54,567 nucleotides of DNA from a virus. Location: positions 1 to 54,567 of the IMG/VR virus record IMGVR_UViG_3300045141_000365; one strand, given 5' to 3'. A program made the position numbers and the translations under genes. The notes beneath the pieces are model-generated. The model did not search any database, was not told the DNA's origin, and worked only from the letters and a program-made list of their open reading frames with translations. Shown one piece after another: positions 16,082-25,321 of this stretch; the first letter of the stretch is position 1, and every line of letters begins with the position of its first letter.

Positions 16082-16885
16082 ATGCTACCGCAATTCAGTC
16101 TTTATAATGATCCAGCCAATCCAGCCCCTGTAGCAGCCCCAGCAGTGCCCGCCTACACCGGGCCCAACCTGCCCGAGCAATTGGTGAACAATCTCTCTGG
16201 CGCACTTAAGGGTGAGCTGCCCGAGGACGTTAAGCAGATGTTGCAACAGAAGGCTGCTCAGGATGCAGTCAGTAGTGGAACCTCTGGCTCCCAGTTCGCC
16301 AATTACCAGGGCCTTCGCACGCTGGGATTAACCTCTTTGGACCGGATGCAGCACGCTGAAGATTCGTTGATCAATCCGCTGCTGAATTATCATCCTCCAT
16401 TTTTCCAGCCACAACGCCCCTACAGCCCGCCAGCCAGAGGGTACGAAGGTGGTGGTGGCGGATTTGAGAGCACCACGCCCCACTACAATGTGGGACCAAT
16501 TCAAGGTGGTGGCGGGCGTCCCACGTTGCCAACGTATCAGCAGCCAGGACCAACAGCTCCGTCAGTAGGAGCCACCGGCACCGGCAATATCCTGAATGAC
16601 TTGCTGTCAAAGTACGGGCCCATTGGGAATTCGGGATCTTCCCCCATGGGCAGTGGCACCACAGCAACAAACAGTGTCAGTCCTTGGGCAGGAATGAGTG
16701 GTGCCAACAATTGGAATAGTGGAGGGATTACTGACGAAGATAGAGCAATGGCACAGGAGCAGCAGAACCTGATTGATGTAGGACTTAACCCTGCGGATTT
16801 TGGATATGGGCAATCCTCGTTGGATCTTAGCTATTTTGACCAGCCTTCCCCTCAGGTTTTAGCCGAACAATCGATTTACGAATGA
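16082..16885 (+). CDS. Pro/Gly-rich structural protein
   Basis: Two hundred and sixty-seven residues. After 'LPEQLVNNLSGALKGELPEDVKQMLQQKAAQDAVSSG' (helical, about 29-65) the chain becomes low-complexity Pro/Gly/Ser/Asn. It is part of the run leading to the giant internal protein and probably enters the virion as an internal or ejected protein. No family recognised. The last codons overlap the small gene at 16882. Confidence 0.7.
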   Translation: MLPQFSLYNDPANPAPVAAPAVPAYTGPNLPEQLVNNLSGALKGELPEDVKQMLQQKAAQDAVSSGTSGSQFANYQGLRTLGLTSLDRMQHAEDSLINPLLNYHPPFFQPQRPYSPPARGYEGGGGGFESTTPHYNVGPIQGGGGRPTLPTYQQPGPTAPSVGATGTGNILNDLLSKYGPIGNSGSSPMGSGTTATNSVSPWAGMSGANNWNSGGITDEDRAMAQEQQNLIDVGLNPADFGYGQSSLDLSYFDQPSPQVLAEQSIYE

Positions 16886-17061
16886 CCTTCAAGGAACTGA
16901 TTGCCATTACACCTGAGGACCAGCGCTACGAGCTGGAAGAAAGGGCGGCGATCCACGAGTTTGACGGTGGCCTGTCTCGCACGGAAGCGGAGATCAGGAC
17001 TACAAAATCGCATCAAAAAAGCTTCTGGGACAGACTGCGCCATGAGGCGGACTTACTGTAG
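16882..17061 (+). CDS. Small charged helical protein (59 aa)
   Basis: It begins in the ATGA of the previous stop and ends six bases before the next ATG. The product contains 'YELEERAAIHEFDGGLSR', a helical motif recurring in small phage and plasmid proteins. Its charged helical character and tight coupling support it as real; function unknown. Confidence 0.75.
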   Translation: MTFKELIAITPEDQRYELEERAAIHEFDGGLSRTEAEIRTTKSHQKSFWDRLRHEADLL

Positions 17062-17067
17062 GAATTT

Positions 17068-17853
17068 ATGGACACTGGAATTGACCAACAAGCGCCTCCA
17101 ATTCCCAATCAGGGGAACACTGACATTTCGCAAGGGCCAACCTCTCTGCCGCTGCCAGCGCCTTATCAGCCGCCAAGTGACATTGTGCAACCAAGTGAAG
17201 GAGGAGCACTTCCGCCTGATTGGTGGATAGCGCGTCCCCCACAGCAAAAACCATGGAGCGCGTTGCCTTTTGCGCGAGCAGCCTTTTCCCAGCTTCCCCC
17301 CAACGTGGCAGGCCCGGCCATCACCCAAGCCTTGCGCCTGGAGGGACTGCTTGGGTTCGATGCAGACCGAAAGGCCGGCGTGCCGGTGGCTGAAGCGATG
17401 GCGAAATGGGCGAGCAAACTATATGCGGATCATCCCAGCGTGGCGGCAGCATTGAGCAAGAAGCCACCGACGCCATTCAGTCCCACTGAAACCCAGGTTG
17501 GTGGACAGTCATTGATCCAGATGTCCCCGAATCGCTTTTCGTTCAAGCCCAAGGCCACCGGAGAAGCAGCCTTGAAGCCCTCAGATGTTCTTCACGCCAC
17601 CACGGCGGAATTGGCCCAGCTTTCCAAGGCGATCGATCAGGCGGCCGAAGCCCGGGACCAGACTGCTGTTCGCGCTCTGCGCTTGCGCCACAATGAAGTC
17701 CTGAACCGGCTTCATGACATGACTGCCGGCGCTCCCGCTACCGCGAAGAAAAAAGCTCGACCCGCGAAAGGGTTTGTGGAGAGCGGCCATCGCTTCAAGG
17801 ATTTGTCCGGAGTGCCGGCCAACGATCCCAGCAATTGGGAACCTGTGGAGTAA
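17068..17853 (+). CDS. Putative internal virion protein
   Basis: Two hundred and sixty-one residues, preceded by AGGA five bases from the ATG. The first 60 residues are Pro/Gln-rich. The middle is Ala/Leu-rich helix ('FARAAFSQLPPNVAGPAITQALRLEG'), and residues 165-205 have coiled-coil character ('TTAELAQLSKAIDQAAEARD'). It lies directly before the polyvalent protein and is likely co-packaged or ejected with it. No enzymatic motif seen. Confidence 0.68.
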   Translation: MDTGIDQQAPPIPNQGNTDISQGPTSLPLPAPYQPPSDIVQPSEGGALPPDWWIARPPQQKPWSALPFARAAFSQLPPNVAGPAITQALRLEGLLGFDADRKAGVPVAEAMAKWASKLYADHPSVAAALSKKPPTPFSPTETQVGGQSLIQMSPNRFSFKPKATGEAALKPSDVLHATTAELAQLSKAIDQAAEARDQTAVRALRLRHNEVLNRLHDMTAGAPATAKKKARPAKGFVESGHRFKDLSGVPANDPSNWEPVE

Positions 17854-17855
17854 TT

Positions 17856-20800
17856 ATGGCGGAGGCTCCCTGGGAAAACTACGGTGACGATACGGCTGTG
17901 GCTGATGGCCCGTGGAGCAGCTACGAACCTGATGCGCCTCCATTAACCCCGCCATCGTTGTGGACCGATGAAGACCAGCAGTACGCCCGCAGTATTCTTC
18001 GACCACCTGAAGGAACCATCCGTGGAGACAACACGCCTTCATGGTGGCAACGGTTTCGAGCTGGAGATATTGGCCACAAGCTTTTTGGCCCAACTGACAT
18101 AGAGCGCGAAGCCGCTGGCCCTGATTCAACATTAATTCCTGGTGGTGGACCTGGGGTGGTTCCACTTGCCTCAACGATGCTGAAATTCACAAGCGTGCCT
18201 CCACCAATTGCCAGCGAGATCCGCACCGTCACTGATCCTTTTCTGGAAACCCCATTGATTGGCGATGTGGGGCAAGGCATTACCAAGGGCATTCGGGAAC
18301 TGGCCCTGACCACCCCAATTGCTCCACTGCCCGCTGCTGGCACTGCATTAGGGAAGGCCACACTGGGAGCATTTGCTGGAGAATTCGCCGCTAATCTGCC
18401 AGAAATAAAACGCGCCTACGATGAAGCTATAGCGCGTGGTGATACGGTGGAAGCTGCCAAGATTGCCGCTGAAACAGTTGGCGGAGGATTGCTTATCGGA
18501 GCAGGTGCGACTCATGCGTTACGCGGAAAACCATCAACCCCAAGGGAACCTATAGAAACCGAAGTGAGTCGTCAATCAACACTGACTGATCCAGAGTCCC
18601 AGTTGGTTAAAGCCGCTTCTGACTTCAATAAACAGTTGGGCTTGCTGTCTGATCACGAAGCTGTGGCGGAAACAGCAAAGGAAGGAGCCACTCCTGACAT
18701 TGCTTACGTGGAGGGTGGAAAGTTTAAGATCAATGTGCCGGAATTTCGTGACTGGTTGTCGCGCATTCCGGAAGATCGACGCGCCGAAGCTGTTAAATCA
18801 TTGTTTAACGAAGAGGGGCTGCACGCAAAAGTGCAGGAGACTCTTGGCGACTCACTGATGGAACAGCTTTGGGATGGCCTTTCCAAGCCGGAGCAGGCCC
18901 TTTTAAAACGCTCCTACTTTGGCAAGGAATGGCGGAGCGCGGAAGACTTGGGACCAGCCCGGCTGGGGCATGAGTACATGCGGCGGGTCTTGCAATGGGC
19001 GATGAAGGTCGATCCCCGGGAGCTTTCAGCCTCTCGCGGCCGCCTTCCGGAATTCCTGACCCAGAAAGCCATTGACCTGGGGCTCCGGGGTATTGCCAAG
19101 GTGCGCGAGGTTTTACCTGGAGAAACTGGCCGGACCCTAAAATGGATGCTGGACCGGGTTCAAAACAATCTGGCCACAGCTAAAGCTTCAGCGCCGGAGC
19201 GGTTGTCTGCCAAGGTGGAAGCCAAACCCGTGGAGCCAATGAAGCTGGAGGATTTCAAGGAGCCGATGCCGAACGCTCCCCATTACCCCATTCTGATCGA
19301 GCGTCCGGACGGAAGCCGTTATGAAGCCTACATGAATGGAATCTACGACATGCCTGGCACCAAGTTCCATGGGGCTCTTTCGATCGGGAAGGTGATGCCT
19401 TCCGGGAGTGAAGGGAAACCTGGGCTTTCCCATGGAATGCTTTTACCGCCTGAGAAAGTGGTGGCCGGAGATTACCCCAAGACAGCGACCGAATACGACG
19501 CAGCCAAGGCAGCGGGAGTAAAGCCACCCAGAACACTGGAAACCGAAAAGCTCTCCGCCAAGAACCCTGTCACCAAAGCCATTCAGGACGTGAACCGCAA
19601 ACGCAAGGCTTTCGGCACGTTGTTCCGGGCTGGCGGCAATCGCAAGGTCATGGACCAGACGTTCGATGCGGCAGAGAACATGGCCAATATTGCGGGAGAG
19701 CAGATGCGAAACAGGGTCAGCATCGGCACAAAGCCAATTGAGCGCGAGGCAGCCCTGGCTGTGATCGAAGCCAACGGTGATCCTGCCAAGCTGGCTGAAT
19801 TCGAGCGGCAAGCGGTGGCTGGCGGCAACAAGGACGCCCATAAGGCTGTGCAATACGCCCGGAACAACTGGCAGGGATTGCAGGACCTGGCCACCCGGAT
19901 GAAGGGCATCATGGATGCCCAGGTGGCTGACGAAAACGCCAACGGGATTAGCACTGAATACCATGAAGCTTATGTGCCACACATTTACGACAAGGATTTG
20001 TGGATGGGTGCTGGCAGGCCATTTGTCATTGGTGGCGGTGGTGGCGGGGGCGCAAGCACCGGATTCAAGAAGGGCCGCACGTTCCCGACGATCTTTGACG
20101 CCATCGAAGCCGGGTATGTCCCTGAGTCCCTTGATGTGGGAAAGCTGGCAGAGCATCGGGTTAAAAATGGGCAGAAGCTCATCAATCGAAAGCAGTGGGG
20201 CGAGAGCCTTGCTTCGGTCGCTGACCCGACAGACGGCAAACCGCTGGCCACGGCGATGGTCCGCAAAGCGCGGGGGCCGGGCCAGCCGGGCTACGAGGTG
20301 GCGCCGATAGGCTATACCCCCAGGGAGATCATTCCCGGGGTCAGGGTGGCCATCCATGAGGGGTATTCGGACCTGTTTGACGCCATGACCGGGACCAGTC
20401 GCATCTCTGGCAGCCCGGTGGGAAAGATGCTTCTGGAGACCGAAGGCGCTATCAAGCATGGGCTTCTGATGTTTGATACCTTCCATGCCTCCAGGATCAT
20501 GCAGAAGCAGGCGCTTCTCACGGGCGAACTGAATGCCGGTAAGCGTGGGCAAACCTTGCTCGAGTACGCCGATGCGGACTTGGGGCGGGCAGTTGCAGCC
20601 AAGCTGATCACCCCTGAAATGGCGGCGTGGGTGCGCCAGAACCGGCCCGTTGCCAATCTTCTGATCAGGAATGGCCTGAACGTAGGGCGCATCTCTGAGG
20701 CGCTCTACACGTCATTTGTGCGCGAATTGCCGGTGATTGGGACATTCAACAAATGGGTGTTCGAGAAGCTGACCCGGGGCGCCATGCTTCAGAGCGGTTT

Positions 20801-21971
20801 GATAGAGTTTGAGCGGATCAGCAAGGCCATGCCAAACCTGACCCCAGAGCAGGTGGCCCAAAAGGTGGCGCGGGATCTCAACATCTACTTCGGCAATCTT
20901 GGCCGGCAAGGATTGTTCAAGTCTGGCACCGCCCAGGATTTGGCCCGGTTGACCTTCCTGGCGCCTCAATGGGTCGAATCGATGGCCCGCACCGAGATCC
21001 AGGGAGCGGCGCAAGCTGCCAAGGGCCTGACGATCGATCCAATCATTCATAAAACGATCCTGACAGGCAGCATTGGCAAAGGAGTGGCCCAAGGGCTTCT
21101 GGCCTACTTCGTGGGCACCCAGCTCCTAAACCTGGTCACTCGCGGTCATCCCACATGGCAGAACCCGGAGGACAAACATAAGCTGGATGCCTGGATTCCC
21201 GACCTGTCAGGAAAAGGAGGACACGGGTTTTTCATCAGCCCGTTCTCAGTGGTGGCGGAATTGACCCATGACATGTTGCGCTACACCAAAAGCGAGGGGA
21301 CAGCCCTGAAAGCTGCGGCGAAGATCCTGGTGAACAAGCTCAGCCCTCCAGGCCGCGCACTCAAGGTGCTGCTAACGGGCAAAGACTTCGACAAGACCCA
21401 GATCGACAGCACGTGGGGCCGGGCGAAGGCAGCAGCAGTAGCTCTGGCTCCCGCACCCATTCCGCTCTCCCCCATCATCAAAGGCACCCAATATCCAGGG
21501 CAGACCCAGCGCCAGATTACTGCATCCCTTGGCTTTAAGACTGAGCCTGCTGAAAGCCCTACGCAGCAAATTGCTGACAAAGCTCGCGATTTCCTGACAA
21601 AACAAGGGAAAGGCCGGGCATTCAACTTTGAGCCCACTGAGGACCCTTCCTACGCCAAGCTTCGCGCCATCATGCGCCGTGGCGATGAAGCGGGAGCGGT
21701 GAAAATGCTCAATGAGCTGGAAGCCCAGCACACCGGTAAGCAGGTGCTCACTGCCATGCGCAACCATGTTCGGCACCCATTTACGGGATCAAAAGCCGCT
21801 GAACGCACCTTCCTAAACAGCTTGAGCGATAAAGATGCCGCGTTGTACGATAAAGCCAGGGAGGAACAGAAGGCCGAATATGACAATTTCCTAAAGCTCT
21901 GGTACTCAAGGGATGCTGCTTCCGCTCCGCCGGTCGCCCCGGCCGCTGGTAAGCCGTGGCTAAACTACTGA
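17856..21971 (+). CDS. Giant polyvalent internal virion protein (LPD-like)
   Basis: The largest gene product, 1371 residues from ATG 17856. The N-terminus has 'PWENY' and 'PWSSY' motifs typical of such proteins. Mid-protein, 'TEYHEAYVPHIYDKDLWM' and 'LMFDTFHASRIMQKQALLTGE' match the style of large polyvalent protein-associated domains (LPD38-like). A Gly run sits near residue 730. Hydrophobic segments ('IAPLPAAGTALGKATLGAFAG'; 'VAQGLLAYFVGTQLLNLV') could insert in membranes during DNA ejection. The C-terminus is charged. By position it is a T7 gp16-like ejection protein, though no lysozyme or transglycosylase signature was seen. Confidence 0.75.
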   Translation: MAEAPWENYGDDTAVADGPWSSYEPDAPPLTPPSLWTDEDQQYARSILRPPEGTIRGDNTPSWWQRFRAGDIGHKLFGPTDIEREAAGPDSTLIPGGGPGVVPLASTMLKFTSVPPPIASEIRTVTDPFLETPLIGDVGQGITKGIRELALTTPIAPLPAAGTALGKATLGAFAGEFAANLPEIKRAYDEAIARGDTVEAAKIAAETVGGGLLIGAGATHALRGKPSTPREPIETEVSRQSTLTDPESQLVKAASDFNKQLGLLSDHEAVAETAKEGATPDIAYVEGGKFKINVPEFRDWLSRIPEDRRAEAVKSLFNEEGLHAKVQETLGDSLMEQLWDGLSKPEQALLKRSYFGKEWRSAEDLGPARLGHEYMRRVLQWAMKVDPRELSASRGRLPEFLTQKAIDLGLRGIAKVREVLPGETGRTLKWMLDRVQNNLATAKASAPERLSAKVEAKPVEPMKLEDFKEPMPNAPHYPILIERPDGSRYEAYMNGIYDMPGTKFHGALSIGKVMPSGSEGKPGLSHGMLLPPEKVVAGDYPKTATEYDAAKAAGVKPPRTLETEKLSAKNPVTKAIQDVNRKRKAFGTLFRAGGNRKVMDQTFDAAENMANIAGEQMRNRVSIGTKPIEREAALAVIEANGDPAKLAEFERQAVAGGNKDAHKAVQYARNNWQGLQDLATRMKGIMDAQVADENANGISTEYHEAYVPHIYDKDLWMGAGRPFVIGGGGGGGASTGFKKGRTFPTIFDAIEAGYVPESLDVGKLAEHRVKNGQKLINRKQWGESLASVADPTDGKPLATAMVRKARGPGQPGYEVAPIGYTPREIIPGVRVAIHEGYSDLFDAMTGTSRISGSPVGKMLLETEGAIKHGLLMFDTFHASRIMQKQALLTGELNAGKRGQTLLEYADADLGRAVAAKLITPEMAAWVRQNRPVANLLIRNGLNVGRISEALYTSFVRELPVIGTFNKWVFEKLTRGAMLQSGLIEFERISKAMPNLTPEQVAQKVARDLNIYFGNLGRQGLFKSGTAQDLARLTFLAPQWVESMARTEIQGAAQAAKGLTIDPIIHKTILTGSIGKGVAQGLLAYFVGTQLLNLVTRGHPTWQNPEDKHKLDAWIPDLSGKGGHGFFISPFSVVAELTHDMLRYTKSEGTALKAAAKILVNKLSPPGRALKVLLTGKDFDKTQIDSTWGRAKAAAVALAPAPIPLSPIIKGTQYPGQTQRQITASLGFKTEPAESPTQQIADKARDFLTKQGKGRAFNFEPTEDPSYAKLRAIMRRGDEAGAVKMLNELEAQHTGKQVLTAMRNHVRHPFTGSKAAERTFLNSLSDKDAALYDKAREEQKAEYDNFLKLWYSRDAASAPPVAPAAGKPWLNY

Positions 21972-21988
21972 TCTTCGGTCCAAAACAA

Positions 21989-22035
21989 AGCCCGGTATGC
22001 CGAACAGCATGGTCCTGCTGCAAGGCTACCGGGCT
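21989..22035 (+). terminator. Structured hairpin at end of late operon
   Basis: AGCCCGGTA (21989-21997) and TACCGGGCT (22027-22035) form a perfect 9-bp stem. Nested pairs (GCC/GGC, CAGCA/TGCTG) lie inside and CTCTTT follows. It lies 18 bases after the stop of the giant gene and before the convergent PP-loop gene, so it probably terminates late transcription. The T-tract is weak. Confidence 0.6.
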
Positions 22036-22146
22036 CTCTTTGATCCCCCGACCAAAAGGAAGACACGGACTCCTGCCGTTAACGTTACGCCTGCCACGTA
22101 ATGGGCCCAAAGTCAAGTTGATCGATATGTGCCAACCATAGTGTTT

Positions 22147-23019
22147 TTATACTCCGCACATTCCTTCGCATTCATTGTTGAACAGATTTAGTGTTGGATC
22201 ATTGCTGCCAAATTGAGCTTCGGACAATGAGACCAAACTTGAGTGTAAATATGGCACTTTCTGTGATCCGCCGTCGCTGCATACCTTTTGGAACGCCAAT
22301 TCGTAATCCACAGCCCGCTTGAAGTCATTTGGCGATTTGAGCTTCATTTCCGACCACAGGGAGTCGTTGTGATACGGACAAAAGACGCAGGCACTCTTGG
22401 GTGGTTCAGGGTAGCCATGCTGGCGCATCCACTTAAGACACGATTGACGCGACATGCCGTGCTCAACAAGCGGGAATCTGTGGGCAATCCATGGTTCTCG
22501 ACTAGGTTTCATGCGGCTGGCCTCGTCGGTTGATATTCCAATCCATTGAATCACCAATGGCGGCGGCTTTTGTCCACTATCCGCAAGCTGTAAAATGACC
22601 TTCTTTGGATACTGTTTCCTCCACTGCTTCAGGCGGTCACCAGCAATCCGCCGGGCAGCTTTTACAAGTTCAAGCACCTTGAAGTCATAGGTGCATTTCC
22701 GGTGCAGCATCCCACGACCCGTGTCAGTTTTGACAAATGCCGGAATATAGGTTGAATAATAGGGTTTGCCGGTTGTCTGGTTTACCCTTTTTCGTAGCGA
22801 TTCAGCCATCAAATCGCCCTTACTAACGCGATGCACTGGGTATGGCAGTTGTTTTTCCAGCCAATCCAACCAAACGTAAACCTTTTCAGGCTCGGCTTTC
22901 GTGTCGGCAAAAACGCCGCATGTCGGGATCGGAGTTATCTCTCCATGAGATGCCATCAAGGCAAGCGTGGAGGATTGGACACCAGCACCGAGGCTCAAAA
23001 TATGTATTGGTTCGATCAT
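22147..23019 (-). CDS. PP-loop ATPase of the PAPS-reductase/DndC-like family
   Basis: Two hundred and ninety residues. The N-terminal PP-loop variant 'SLGAGVQSSTLALMAS' (9-24) is an ATP-pyrophosphatase motif. 'VFADTKAEPEKVYVWLDWLE' follows and 'ACVFCPYHNDSLWSEM' gives a C-x2-C pair near residue 225. Family members adenylate or reduce sulphur substrates or act in nucleic-acid modification (DndC-like). In phages the substrate is usually unknown, and no other dnd, queuosine or thiolation gene is seen. It is the last gene of the minus-strand early operon. Confidence 0.85.
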   Translation of the reverse strand: MIEPIHILSLGAGVQSSTLALMASHGEITPIPTCGVFADTKAEPEKVYVWLDWLEKQLPYPVHRVSKGDLMAESLRKRVNQTTGKPYYSTYIPAFVKTDTGRGMLHRKCTYDFKVLELVKAARRIAGDRLKQWRKQYPKKVILQLADSGQKPPPLVIQWIGISTDEASRMKPSREPWIAHRFPLVEHGMSRQSCLKWMRQHGYPEPPKSACVFCPYHNDSLWSEMKLKSPNDFKRAVDYELAFQKVCSDGGSQKVPYLHSSLVSLSEAQFGSNDPTLNLFNNECEGMCGV

Positions 23020-23048
23020 TTTAGTAGTGTTTTAACGAAAGCAGACTG

Positions 23049-23435
23049 TCATTGGTATCGGACATCCAGCATCACGCGGAAGAAGAGGGACCCTTCTGAC
23101 CCGCCATTGGTGATGGAATGGCTTGCGATATTTGTCCATCCACCCACCACGGTTGTTGAGCATTGGAGCTTGTAGCCCACCACTACGGGCTGCGGGTAGA
23201 CCATCTCAGCGCTGAAGTCTGCTTCCATGCCGTTGGTGTCGTAGGGGGCGATCACCGCGTAGAAGGGCCTGGGTGAAGCAGGGAGGGGGATGGAGAACAC
23301 CATGCCAGCATCGATGAAGTTGGTATAGGTAAGCGGTACGGACCCGTAATAGGCTTTGTAGCCAGCCACAGGACCGGAGTTGGGCGGCCATACCAGGGAA
23401 AGCCCTGCCGCCATGAGGCATAGGAGTGACTTCAT
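23049..23435 (-). CDS. Secreted fibronectin-III-like protein
   Basis: One hundred and twenty-eight residues. A Sec leader (about 1-16) is followed by 'SGPVAGYKAYYG ... FYAVIAPYDTNGMEADFS', the strand pattern of a fibronectin type III domain. The ending 'LQCSTTVVGGWTNIA ... LFFRVML' matches the C-terminal module repeated in Verrucomicrobiota exported proteins. It probably acts outside the cytoplasm at the host surface. Lying in an early-type operon, it may be a host-derived surface modifier or superinfection factor; that is inference. Confidence 0.72.
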   Translation of the reverse strand: MKSLLCLMAAGLSLVWPPNSGPVAGYKAYYGSVPLTYTNFIDAGMVFSIPLPASPRPFYAVIAPYDTNGMEADFSAEMVYPQPVVVGYKLQCSTTVVGGWTNIASHSITNGGSEGSLFFRVMLDVRYQ

Positions 23436-23469
23436 ACGCGAAACCTGTCCAAGTGGTGCCAGTCTTTTC

Positions 23470-23724
23470 TCATGCGCTCAAGGCTCGTACTTCGGGGTCA
23501 TGAATTTCAAAGAGAGCTTTGGGCAGGTAGCCGGGACGGCGGGGGTCGCCGATGCGTTTAACGAACAGGCCGGTGAGCATCTGCTTTTGGCCACAAGCAC
23601 CACAGACGTAAGAAAAGCCCTCCAGCTCCCCCATGGCTTCGTATTCGGTGCCAATGGTCACAGTGTCATTGCAGACCGGGAAGCCACAAGGGCAACAGCT
23701 CAGATGGGCGACGGTGGCTTTCAC
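23470..23724 (-). CDS. Small zinc-ribbon-like protein
   Basis: Eighty-four residues with 'CCPCGFPVCND' and 'VCGACGQKQM', two cysteine pairs spaced for a zinc ribbon. The start overlaps the preceding gene's stop by four bases. Common as small nucleic-acid- or protein-binding factors in phage early regions; function unknown. Confidence 0.7.
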   Translation of the reverse strand: MKATVAHLSCCPCGFPVCNDTVTIGTEYEAMGELEGFSYVCGACGQKQMLTGLFVKRIGDPRRPGYLPKALFEIHDPEVRALSA

Positions 23725-23963
23725 TGCTTATTGCCTTTGGCCAAGTGGTAAATGTTGTCTGCGTCAGTGTAGCTAATGCAGGGCTTTCGCCGGTTTCGAC
23801 AGCATTCAATGATCTCCGCAATTTTGGCCAACCGTTCACCCTGGTTGGCAGTGCGTTCCTGTAGCCGCCCAAGCTCTATCTGATCCTTCGCTTCACGCCG
23901 TAGGGACTTGAGCGCTGCCCTAGCGGCCTTGGGGTCGTTCTTCTTTTGGGGTTTACGTTTCAC
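23721..23963 (-). CDS. Small basic helical protein
   Basis: Eighty residues, strongly basic at the N-terminus ('MKRKPQKKNDPKAARAALKSLRRE'), then helical, with a Cys pair near residue 54. ATGA-type overlaps with both neighbours place it in one translationally coupled chain. No family recognised. Confidence 0.68.
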   Translation of the reverse strand: MKRKPQKKNDPKAARAALKSLRREAKDQIELGRLQERTANQGERLAKIAEIIECCRNRRKPCISYTDADNIYHLAKGNKQ

Positions 23964-24367
23964 TGTGCTGCCTCCCGTAGTTTCTTAACCAGCTCCAGGT
24001 CTGCGGCCGATCGGGCTTCGGAGCTGGGGATCTGGTCACTGCGCCCGGTTTGGCGGAGCACCGAGGAGCGGTTTGGGTCCATGACCTTGACCCGGCCTAG
24101 TGCTTGGAGGTGGTGGAACTCATCAATGACGTAGGCGGCATCTTCGCCAAAAATGTGTTGGATGTGGGTGCCCTTGACGAATCGGCCTTCACGTTTGCCG
24201 CGCTTCCTGGAGGCTATAACAGCAAAGATCATGTCTGGGGTGAGACCCATCTGCATTGCTTCGTACACGAGACGCTCGTAAAGGCAATTCATTGGCAACA
24301 AGGGCAAATTGTTCGCATCCCGATAGGCTTGGAACAGGTTGGTTATGTCAGAATTCGCGGATTCCAT
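23960..24367 (-). CDS. Hypothetical protein downstream of the replication gene
   Basis: One hundred and thirty-five residues with mixed helical content, including 'EDAAYVIDEFHHLQALG' and a basic 'ASRKRGKREGRFVKG' segment that could contact nucleic acid. It starts two bases after the winged-helix gene's stop, so a replication-accessory role (loader or primosome helper) is possible. No Walker motif is visible. Confidence 0.68.
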   Translation of the reverse strand: MESANSDITNLFQAYRDANNLPLLPMNCLYERLVYEAMQMGLTPDMIFAVIASRKRGKREGRFVKGTHIQHIFGEDAAYVIDEFHHLQALGRVKVMDPNRSSVLRQTGRSDQIPSSEARSAADLELVKKLREAAQ

Positions 24368-24369
24368 GG

Positions 24370-25143
24370 TTACTCGATAGCCTTTCGCATCTGACTGATC
24401 CCAGCCTTGAATTCTGCAACAGGTGGAAGGTTGACTCGCTCCTGAGTGATGCGTTGCTGGACGGTCTTCACATAAGACACTTGCCGATGAAACTTGGCCA
24501 ACTCCTCATCGAACTTGGACAAGTCACCAATCAATTTGGAGATGTCGAGGCTCTTGGGGCAATCTGGGCGTTTACTGTTCCATGCCTTTTTGGCCGAAAC
24601 CACGTCACGAACATTTTGCGCGGAATATCCGGCCTGATCAAAAACTCTCCAAAGCTTTAAATGAAGATCATAACGGACCTGATGCCCAGTGGCCTTAACG
24701 TAAGCCTCATGGCATTCTCGTTGCCTTTTTTCCCCTTCGGCTTGCGAAGCATTTGAGAGAGATTTCCTTCTCTCTTTCTTAAGTGATGGTTCCTTATGAT
24801 GATTCGGGTCAACCGCGTTGACCCTCCCCCCTACACCCGGTTGACCCTCCCCCTCCACGCCGTTGACCCTCCCCACATGCAGGTGCAACCGGTAAAAATT
24901 GCTGGTTTGTCTGCCTTCTTTGGTGAATCGGTGCTCAAGGGTGAGCAGGCCAAGTTCTTCAAGGCGATCGATCTGATCCCGGACCCCCTGGGGCGATAGG
25001 TTACACTTTTTGGCTATGGTGCCGATGGCAGGCCAACAGCCGCTTTCGTCATTGGCATTATCCGCCAAGGCCAGAAGGACCAGTTTTTGGGTGTGGGTTT
25101 CCGTCTGCAAATCCCAGACGGTGGACATTAACTTAACACTCAT
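24370..25143 (-). CDS. Winged-helix replication-initiator-like protein
   Basis: From ATG 25143 (GAGG eight bases upstream) the product has 257 residues. Residues 1-85 form a winged helix: 'THTQKLVLLALADNANDESGCWPAIGTIAKKCNLSP' style, then 'LEELGLLTLEHRF', as in DnaD/lambda-O-like N-terminal domains. A Gly/Asn linker (about 95-115) is encoded by the repeated GTTGACCC elements. A helical C-terminal half with basic stretches follows. DNA repeats in the linker of an initiator gene recall lambda O. It is preceded by a noncoding hairpin region and paired DnaA-like boxes. It could instead be a transcription regulator. Confidence 0.7.
   Translation of the reverse strand: MSVKLMSTVWDLQTETHTQKLVLLALADNANDESGCWPAIGTIAKKCNLSPQGVRDQIDRLEELGLLTLEHRFTKEGRQTSNFYRLHLHVGRVNGVEGEGQPGVGGRVNAVDPNHHKEPSLKKERRKSLSNASQAEGEKRQRECHEAYVKATGHQVRYDLHLKLWRVFDQAGYSAQNVRDVVSAKKAWNSKRPDCPKSLDISKLIGDLSKFDEELAKFHRQVSYVKTVQQRITQERVNLPPVAEFKAGISQMRKAIE
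24806..24874. repeat. Iteron-like GTTGACCC repeats inside the winged-helix gene
   Basis: GTTGACCCTCCCC occurs exactly at 24817-24829, 24840-24852 and 24862-24874, with 23- and 22-base spacing (about two helical turns). An inverted half GGGTCAAC at 24806-24813 makes a perfect palindrome with the first copy around CGC. The middle copy is read in a different codon frame, so the conservation is at DNA level and not an amino-acid repeat. Confidence 0.8.
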
Positions 25144-25161
25144 CCATGAAGCCTCAGAAGT

Positions 25162-25240
25162 CCCAAGTCTCTCTCGGCTCTCGTAGGCCGCGCAATTCGT
25201 GGGGCGAACCACTGGAAAGGCCAACCGAGAGAGACTTGGG
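25162..25240. promoter_or_regulatory. Long inverted repeat / leader hairpin upstream of the winged-helix gene
   Basis: CCCAAGTCTCTCTCGG (25162-25177) and its perfect complement CCGAGAGAGACTTGGG (25225-25240) enclose nested GGCC/GGCC and GTGG/CCAC pairs. In the transcript the three-tier hairpin ends 18 bases before the start codon. It could be a translational control element, a priming structure for replication, or both. Confidence 0.7.
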
Positions 25241-25321
25241 TATTCTGCGGATTCATTGTCTGCGCTATTTACGAGATGCGCAAATACATGGGGGAAAGAC
25301 CCCACGGTGTCAACCCCTCTT

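Noticed and set aside
21956-22141. 61-codon GTG frame after the giant gene
   Set aside because: No clear ribosome-binding site, and it spans the probable terminator hairpin at 21989-22035. Possible but not supported enough to list as a gene.
25283-25313. Promoter (TTGACA with TGTATT) upstream of the winged-helix gene
   Set aside because: The spacer would be 19 bases and other -10 alternatives score poorly; kept only as a weak possibility.
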